From Bacteroidota bacterium (GTDB lineage Bacteria; Bacteroidota; Ignavibacteria; UBA10030): 10,654 nt of DNA. The stretch lies in the NCBI GenBank assembly GCA_003519375.1, contig DOWV01000350.1, forward strand, positions 15,819 to 26,472, written 5' to 3'. The notes under the pieces are model-generated. The model did not search any database. It was not told the origin of the DNA and saw nothing but the letters and a program-made list of their open reading frames with translations. Shown in pieces: positions 6,523-10,654 of the stretch (position 1 is its first letter; the number at the start of each line of letters is the position of its first letter). The translations under genes and the position numbers were made by a program.

Positions 6523-7977
6523 ATGCGATCACACTTCCATTTGCTCGTTTTTTCATTCCTCTCCGCCTGCTCCTCCCCTGCCCCGGCACAGTATAATCTC
6601 CAGAATGCTTTTCCGAACCTGTCGCCATTCTCTTCACCGGTCGAGATGGTTCACGCCGTCGACGGCTCCGACAAACTTTACGTGGTACAGCAGTACGGCC
6701 GGATTGACGTCTTCGTCAATTCAGCGGCCGTCTCCGAACGAAAGCTGTTCGTTGATCTTTCAGACCGGGTTTCGCAATCCGGCGGTGAAACCGGCCTGCT
6801 CGGACTTGCATTCCACCCCGACTACACGCATAACGGTTACTTCTACGTCAACTACACGAGCTCTTCCGCCGGCAGGCTCCAGTCCTTCGTTTCCAGGTTT
6901 ACGCTCAGCTCTGCCAACCCAGATTCCGCAGTTAAGAGCAGCGAGCTTGTGCTGCTGACCATTGACCAGCCGTTCAGCAATCACAACGGGGGAAATATCA
7001 GGTTTGGCCCCGATGGTTATCTCTACCTGGCGTTTGGAGATGGGGGTTCCGGGGGCGACCCGCAGAACAATGCACAAAACAGATCGACACTTCTCGGCAA
7101 AATTCTGCGCATCGATGTGAATTCAGTCTCTCCGGGCCGGAATTATACAATCCCGCCGACAAACCCGTACGCAGGCAATACGATGGGATTTCGTGAGGAG
7201 ATTTATGCATACGGCCTCCGCAATCCATGGAAGATGAGCTTCGACCGGGAGCGGGGAACGTTATGGGCGGGAGACGTCGGTCAAAACGCCTGGGAGGAAA
7301 TCGATACGATTGTCGCCGGGGGAAATTACGGATGGCGCCGGACCGAAGGAAAGGCATGCTACAACCCGTCATCCGGCTGCGATACGACAGGGTTGATTCA
7401 GCCCCTCTGGGTCTATGCGCACAGCCAGGGCAATATCTCCGTCACCGGAGGGTATGCGTACCGGGGCGCCGGACTTCCGGCACTGCAAGGCAACTATCTA
7501 TACGGCGACTATGGATCAGGTATGATCTGGGCTTTGTCGTTCAACGATTCCGGCTCTCCGACCAATCAACTGCTCATCGACTCTCCCTATTTGATTTCGT
7601 CGTTCGGCGAGGATCATTCGGGTGAGGTCTACATCGTATCATATTCAGATGGGAGGATCTACAGGATCCAGCAGACGGGTACATCCGTGCAATCAACGTA
7701 TGGCGCGGCGCGGAAGCCGGTCGTGCTCGAACAGAATTATCCAAATCCGTCTCGTCCTCAGACCGCAATCAGCTTTCAGCTGCCGGCCGATGGCTTTGTG
7801 AGCATCAAGTTGTTTGATGTTCTTGGGCAGGAGGTCGCGACCATCGCGAATGGAATTCGTGCCGCGGGAAGACATACTGTCCGGTGGGATGGTTCGGCAT
7901 TGCCGAGCGGCGTGTACTTCTACCGCCTTCAGGCAGAATCTATCGTGGAAACGAGAAGATTGACCTTGTTCAAGTAA
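6523..7977 (+). CDS. T9SS-exported glucose/sorbosone dehydrogenase (PQQ-type sugar dehydrogenase)
   Basis: This enzyme resembles soluble aldose sugar dehydrogenases (Asd/YliI, sGDH), which oxidise sugar aldehydes with pyrroloquinoline quinone on a six-bladed propeller. The propeller spans about 30-385. Family marks include GGETGLLGLAFHPD (87-100), H154 in NHNGGNIRFGPDG (the likely catalytic His), FGDGGSGGD (171-179), R233-N234 in YGLRNPW (cofactor-side pair, by analogy with sGDH) and GDVGQNAWEEI (250-260). Residues 400-484 are a T9SS type A sorting domain: LEQNYPNP, LFDVLGQEVATI, PSGVYFYRLQ and final LTLFK. The product is therefore expected to cross the outer membrane and have this domain removed. 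Residues 1-23 are a signal peptide ending PAPAQ. An alternative lipobox (LSAC, Cys16) exists, but the h-region before it is short. ATG 6523 has no obvious ribosome site, yet an in-frame TGA at 6493 leaves no better start. C279 and C286 could form a disulfide. Substrate and PQQ use are inferred from family. Confidence 0.93.
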   Translation: MRSHFHLLVFSFLSACSSPAPAQYNLQNAFPNLSPFSSPVEMVHAVDGSDKLYVVQQYGRIDVFVNSAAVSERKLFVDLSDRVSQSGGETGLLGLAFHPDYTHNGYFYVNYTSSSAGRLQSFVSRFTLSSANPDSAVKSSELVLLTIDQPFSNHNGGNIRFGPDGYLYLAFGDGGSGGDPQNNAQNRSTLLGKILRIDVNSVSPGRNYTIPPTNPYAGNTMGFREEIYAYGLRNPWKMSFDRERGTLWAGDVGQNAWEEIDTIVAGGNYGWRRTEGKACYNPSSGCDTTGLIQPLWVYAHSQGNISVTGGYAYRGAGLPALQGNYLYGDYGSGMIWALSFNDSGSPTNQLLIDSPYLISSFGEDHSGEVYIVSYSDGRIYRIQQTGTSVQSTYGAARKPVVLEQNYPNPSRPQTAISFQLPADGFVSIKLFDVLGQEVATIANGIRAAGRHTVRWDGSALPSGVYFYRLQAESIVETRRLTLFK

Positions 7978-8046
7978 GCGGAGGGATGTCCGGAAGAACC
8001 TTTGAGCAGCTGCTCGAATGGGGAACCCCGGGCGCGGAAAGAGTGA
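7978..8046. other. Convergent intergenic spacer with two 12-bp palindromes
   Basis: This 69-bp gap lies tail-to-tail between the sugar dehydrogenase and the M28 peptidase. It holds GAGCAGCTGCTC (8004-8015). GAGTGATCACTC (8041-8052) runs into the peptidase's stop codon. Between them is GGGGAACCCC (8020-8029). None has a usable loop plus a T-tract, so a bidirectional terminator is possible but unproven. Confidence 0.35.
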
Positions 8047-9003
8047 TCACTCGACTGCATCAAGCGCGAGAACGGCGGCATGGATTCCGTCGACGACGCG
8101 GGCGAGGAAATCGTAATTCAGCGTATCGGGGGTGTCCGAGGGAAGATGATAATGTGGATTGCGGAGAAAGGCGGTGTCGGTGACCATCAGCGCAGGAAAT
8201 CCTTCTTTCCAGAATGATGAATGATCAGACAGAAAGAGCGGCGAAATGAATCCTGGCGCCGTCAGACTTTCCACTCCAACCGTGCAGTGCTTTCGCATCG
8301 CGCTTCGCACGAACGACATCATGCTCAGGCTCCTCAGGTTGCCGACCAGACCGATGAAGTTCCCGTACTTCGGATAACGGCCCAGAACCTGCAGCAAAGG
8401 GGCCGGATAACGCTGTTCATATCGTTCCCCCGCAAACCCAAGCATCTCCAGGCAAATCATCACCAGCGGATTCTCGCCCGTCCGCTTCAACATTCCCGCG
8501 TACTGCCGGCTGCCCATAAGATTCGAATAGAAATAGGGCGGTTCTTCATGAGGAAACGCGACAAACCTGACACTTCTGGCCCCTGAACTTCCTTTCAGCA
8601 ATCTGGCCAGTTCAAGGAGCCCCGCAATACCGCTGGCATTGTCGTCTGCGCCGGGTGTCTCAGGCACCGTATCGTAGTGCGCTCCAAGAATGATAGCTGA
8701 CCTCCCTGGCTCCCTCCCCTTTTTCTCAACCACAAGATTGCGGACCTTCGAACCGTGGCTGTCGTAATACTGCGATTCCACCTCATAGCCAAGCGATCGA
8801 AATTCGTTCTCAATGAACGAGCCGGCAGCGTTGAGGACTTTGGGTTGGGATCCGTGGCGCGACGGATAATCGTTTGCCAGGGTGGCGACGATACGGTGTG
8901 CGTTCGAGGCTATCGCAGAGAGTTCCCGGGTATTCATGTCAGAGGAAATGTAAGGCAGAATCCCCGGATTGTCCAACAGCAGTTGACGCACGGTCAGAGG
9001 CAC
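8047..9003 (-). CDS. M28-family zinc metallopeptidase (aminopeptidase-like)
   Basis: M28 enzymes (Streptomyces griseus aminopeptidase, glutaminyl-cyclase-like proteins) remove N-terminal residues from peptides using two zinc ions. From the GTG at 9003 (318 residues) the expected ligands are all placed: H109 in GAHYDTVPET, D121 in GADDNASG, catalytic E153 and ligand E154 in FPHEEPP, E186 in CLEMLGF, and H286 in HYHLPSDT. Position 186 is Glu where many members have Asp (NLDMIG type), a substitution that still allows metal binding. DHSSFWKEGFPALMVTDTA (260-278) is also typical. I see no signal peptide at either GTG 9003 or ATG 8937 (residue 23), which is unusual for a family that is often exported. 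Neither start has a good ribosome site. The GTG lies 9 nt after the stop of the preceding membrane-protein gene, so coupled translation is likely. Substrate is unknown. Confidence 0.92.
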   Translation of the reverse strand: MPLTVRQLLLDNPGILPYISSDMNTRELSAIASNAHRIVATLANDYPSRHGSQPKVLNAAGSFIENEFRSLGYEVESQYYDSHGSKVRNLVVEKKGREPGRSAIILGAHYDTVPETPGADDNASGIAGLLELARLLKGSSGARSVRFVAFPHEEPPYFYSNLMGSRQYAGMLKRTGENPLVMICLEMLGFAGERYEQRYPAPLLQVLGRYPKYGNFIGLVGNLRSLSMMSFVRSAMRKHCTVGVESLTAPGFISPLFLSDHSSFWKEGFPALMVTDTAFLRNPHYHLPSDTPDTLNYDFLARVVDGIHAAVLALDAVE

Positions 9004-9012
9004 ATAGTTGAA

Positions 9013-9414
9013 TCAGGCGACCGCCTTCCGGCCGCTGAAAACCAGGAATCGCCAGAAAATCAATCCGAAGATCACATCGACCACGACGCCGGGGGCGAGA
9101 AAGCCCACAAGCTCTTTTGACGGCGCGTCCCGCAGAACAGAAAAAAGAAGCACGGCGGCCATGGCCAGCTTGGCCCATACAAGCATCTTGATGAAGCTCC
9201 GGTGGCCGTGAAGATCGCGGGCAATGATCCACTGAATGCATCCGAAAAAGAAGATCGACATGAGATTGAAGTAAATGAAAATCGGATACCGCGGAGGCTC
9301 GATTCCGATGATGCCGGGAAGCGAACCGACCAGAAAAAATACTGCTACCGACATGACAAAGTTCCAGCCGCTCCCGATGGTGAACAGGATCTTGTAGAGT
9401 TTGTCTGATTCCAT
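9013..9414 (-). CDS. Small four-helix integral membrane protein, uncharacterised
   Basis: The 133-residue product has four predicted membrane helices at about 9-30, 45-65, 76-94 and 102-126, joined by short loops, and little else. There is no signal peptide beyond the first helix. Noticeable positions are the GSGWNF start of helix 1, IQWIIARDLHGHRSFIK in the helix 2-3 loop, and D113 inside helix 4. I do not recognise a named family. The ATG is well supported by GAGGAG 5 nt upstream. The gene follows an intrinsic terminator by only a few bases and precedes the M28 peptidase by 9 nt in the same reading frame, so the two are probably translated from one message. A role in the membrane linked to the peptidase is a guess only. 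Confidence 0.85.
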   Translation of the reverse strand: MESDKLYKILFTIGSGWNFVMSVAVFFLVGSLPGIIGIEPPRYPIFIYFNLMSIFFFGCIQWIIARDLHGHRSFIKMLVWAKLAMAAVLLFSVLRDAPSKELVGFLAPGVVVDVIFGLIFWRFLVFSGRKAVA

Positions 9415-9419
9415 GGATG

Positions 9420-9425
9420 CTCCTC
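9420..9425 (-). promoter_or_regulatory. Shine-Dalgarno GAGGAG for the four-helix membrane protein
   Basis: On the minus strand GAGGAG ends 5 nt before the ATG at 9414 and fixes that start. It begins only 9 nt after the T-tract of the upstream terminator, leaving no space for a promoter between them. Confidence 0.75.
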
Positions 9426-9434
9426 ACTCATTCG

Positions 9435-9472
9435 AAAAAGGACGGCCGAAGCGACTGTGCACTGCGGCCGTC
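9435..9472 (-). terminator. Intrinsic terminator after the S9 peptidase gene
   Basis: Read on the minus strand, GACGGCCG (9472-9465), a 16-nt loop and CGGCCGTC (9448-9441) form a perfect 8-bp GC-rich stem followed by CTTTTT (9440-9435). This is the best rho-independent terminator in the window. It lies 43 nt past the S9 peptidase's stop and just before the next gene's ribosome site, so read-through or conditional termination may set expression of the downstream pair. Confidence 0.75.
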
Positions 9473-9483
9473 ATGACGCACAT

Positions 9484-9510
9484 GTTGGACAGATTGACAA
9501 TTTGTCCGAC
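9484..9510. repeat. Imperfect palindrome, REP-like or 3' stabilising hairpin
   Basis: Arms GTTGGACAGATT (9484-9495) and AATTTGTCCGAC (9499-9510) pair over 12 positions with two G-T wobbles around a GAC loop. It begins 4 nt beyond the S9 peptidase's stop codon on the minus strand. It has no T-tract of its own and precedes the real terminator. On the minus strand it opens with GTCGGA, as does the palindrome at 6310-6328. Confidence 0.5.
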
Positions 9511-9514
9511 CGGA

Positions 9515-10654
9515 CTATCGCGGTCTTCCTGCCCCAGGACGACCACCGCCCATCTGATAGAGCTTCGTATACTGGTCTTCAGGGAACGGCTTCTCGAGCA
9601 GGTTCTTGTACCAGAAGCGCGCCGCTTCGACGCGCGAGTGTACACCCTTCGCGCCGCCCCATCCGTGCCGGCCGTTGGGATAGAGCATAAGCTCAAAATT
9701 CTTGCCGAGGTCCTCGAGCTTGTCCACCAACTGAATACTGTTCTGCATATGAACGTTGTCATCCAGTGTTCCGTGGACAATGCGAAGTCCGCTCTTATAC
9801 TTGTCTGCATAAGTCATGACCGAACCGTTTTTGTATCCTTCCGGATTTTCGGCAGGCGTATCCATGAATCGCTCGGTGTAATGTGTATCGTAGAGCTTCC
9901 AGTCGGTCGGCGATGAGCCGGCGATACCGAATGCGAAGTACTCCGATCCGAATGTCAGCGCCATCGCCGTTACGTATCCGCCATAGCTTCCGCCGGTGAT
10001 ACCGACACGCCGTGGATCGACGTACGGTTTTGTCCGCAGCCACTTGACCCATTCGATATAGTCATTCATTTCCCACTTTCCAAGAACCCTGTGCATCAAA
10101 GCGACGCCTTCTTTGCCATGATGCCCCGCAGCGCGATGGTCGATGGAAATCTGGATCATTCCTTCCTCAGCATACCACTGATTACCGATCCCTTTCCATC
10201 CATCGGACACGCTGCCGGCATTCGGACCGCCGTAGATGCTGATGAGGACCGGGTATTTCCTGTCCGGATCGAGATCGAACGGAAGTGTGATAACCGCCGG
10301 GAGCGTGTATCCGTCCGGAGTTGTCATGGTGACCAGCTCGGTCTTCGCCAGCTCGTAATTATCGAACTCCTTGCCTTTTGCGTCACCGATTTCGCGCAAC
10401 ACCTTGCCGTCCGTATTGCATACAGCCATTTTCTGCGGCGCTGCGACGTTCGAGTAGGTGGTAATGAAGTATCCACCCTTCGGCGAGAGTCTCACAGCAT
10501 GAGTATACTCCCCGAATGTCAGCCTGGTAAGGCCCTTTCCATTCATCTTCACTCTGTACAGATCCGTTCTTGTCGAAGCCTCCTTCCGTGCGGTGAAGTA
10601 CACAAGCCCGTCCTCTTCGTCAACAAGAAGAACGTTGGTCACCTGCCATTTTCC
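9515..10654 (-). CDS. S9 family peptidase, prolyl oligopeptidase/DPP-IV-like (5' partial)
   Basis: S9 peptidases are serine hydrolases with an N-terminal beta-propeller and a C-terminal alpha/beta-hydrolase domain; DPP-IV-like members release X-Pro dipeptides. The frame is open to the right edge (reading GKWQ before the GTG at 10642), so that GTG is internal and roughly the first half of the gene is outside. Numbering from 10642, residues 1-90 are the last propeller blades (LVYFTARKEA, DLYRVKMNGKGLTRLT). The hydrolase domain then follows, with oxyanion-side YGGP (137-140), nucleophile S219 in GGSYGGY, D294 in HGTLDDNVHMQ and H326 in YPNGRHGWGG. DPP-IV usually reads GWSYGGY, and the strand ahead of the helix reads DHRAAGHHG rather than DGRGSGYQG. 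The Glu motif that defines true dipeptidyl peptidases would lie upstream, so the exact specificity is open. The tail is Gly/Arg-rich (GGGRPGAGRPR). Export is likely but the signal peptide is not visible. Confidence 0.93.
   Translation of the reverse strand, partial: GKWQVTNVLLVDEEDGLVYFTARKEASTRTDLYRVKMNGKGLTRLTFGEYTHAVRLSPKGGYFITTYSNVAAPQKMAVCNTDGKVLREIGDAKGKEFDNYELAKTELVTMTTPDGYTLPAVITLPFDLDPDRKYPVLISIYGGPNAGSVSDGWKGIGNQWYAEEGMIQISIDHRAAGHHGKEGVALMHRVLGKWEMNDYIEWVKWLRTKPYVDPRRVGITGGSYGGYVTAMALTFGSEYFAFGIAGSSPTDWKLYDTHYTERFMDTPAENPEGYKNGSVMTYADKYKSGLRIVHGTLDDNVHMQNSIQLVDKLEDLGKNFELMLYPNGRHGWGGAKGVHSRVEAARFWYKNLLEKPFPEDQYTKLYQMGGGRPGAGRPR

Noticed and set aside
8004..8052. Bidirectional terminator in the convergent gap
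   Set aside because: The palindromes have no loop room beyond 4-bp stems and no T-tract on either side, so I did not call a terminator.
9013..9015. Recoded TGA (selenocysteine or alternative code)
   Set aside because: TGA ends several other genes here (2835, 3491, 5177, 8047), I saw no SECIS-like hairpin right after it, and the flanking proteins are each complete.
1..10654. A new defence, mobile or biosynthetic system
   Set aside because: No nuclease, reverse transcriptase, integrase, toxin-antitoxin pair or biosynthetic core enzyme is visible; the genes are ordinary envelope and peptidase functions.

Overview
The window looks like chromosomal sequence from a Gram-negative, outer-membrane bacterium of the Bacteroidota/Ignavibacteriota/Chlorobi side of the tree. 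The strongest clue is the C-terminal type IX secretion (T9SS) sorting domain on the sugar dehydrogenase at 6523-7977. It has the QNYPNP opening and the LFDVLGQEV and PSGVYFYRL blocks typical of that group. An RND efflux pump, two outer-membrane barrels and an S9 (DPP-IV-like) peptidase fit this assignment. The DNA is moderately GC-rich by eye. The lineage is an inference, because no rRNA or other marker gene is present.

Layout. The plus-strand block (1-7977) carries: the C-terminal ~90% of an HAE1-type RND transporter (cut by the left edge); a small secreted beta-barrel-like protein 68 nt downstream with a strong ribosome site; a GC-rich hairpin (3511-3544) that probably ends that unit; a Sel1-repeat exported protein overlapping by 14 nt a POTRA-less Omp85/BamA-type barrel; a 267-bp spacer with two arrays of degenerate octamers around a perfect palindrome; and a T9SS-tagged glucose/sorbosone dehydrogenase. 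The minus-strand block (10654-8047, read right to left) carries: the C-terminal part of an S9 prolyl-oligopeptidase/DPP-IV-like peptidase (cut by the right edge); a palindrome; a good intrinsic terminator; a four-helix membrane protein; and an M28 zinc peptidase. The two blocks converge at 7978-8046.

How they may work together. The plus-strand genes are mostly envelope functions: efflux across the inner membrane, two outer-membrane barrels, an exported Sel1 scaffold and a surface or secreted sugar oxidase. The Sel1/Omp85 overlap argues for translational coupling of those two. The minus-strand genes suggest peptide catabolism (a dipeptidyl-peptidase-like enzyme and an aminopeptidase-like enzyme), but a terminator separates them, so one operon is not certain.

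I found no mobile element, CRISPR array, tRNA, rRNA or defence cassette. Gene content is ordinary for the group. The more interesting points are in the spacers: octamer arrays, palindromes sharing GTCGGA ends, two hairpins sharing an ACGGCCG/TGCGGCCGT stem, and a terminator placed directly before a ribosome site.
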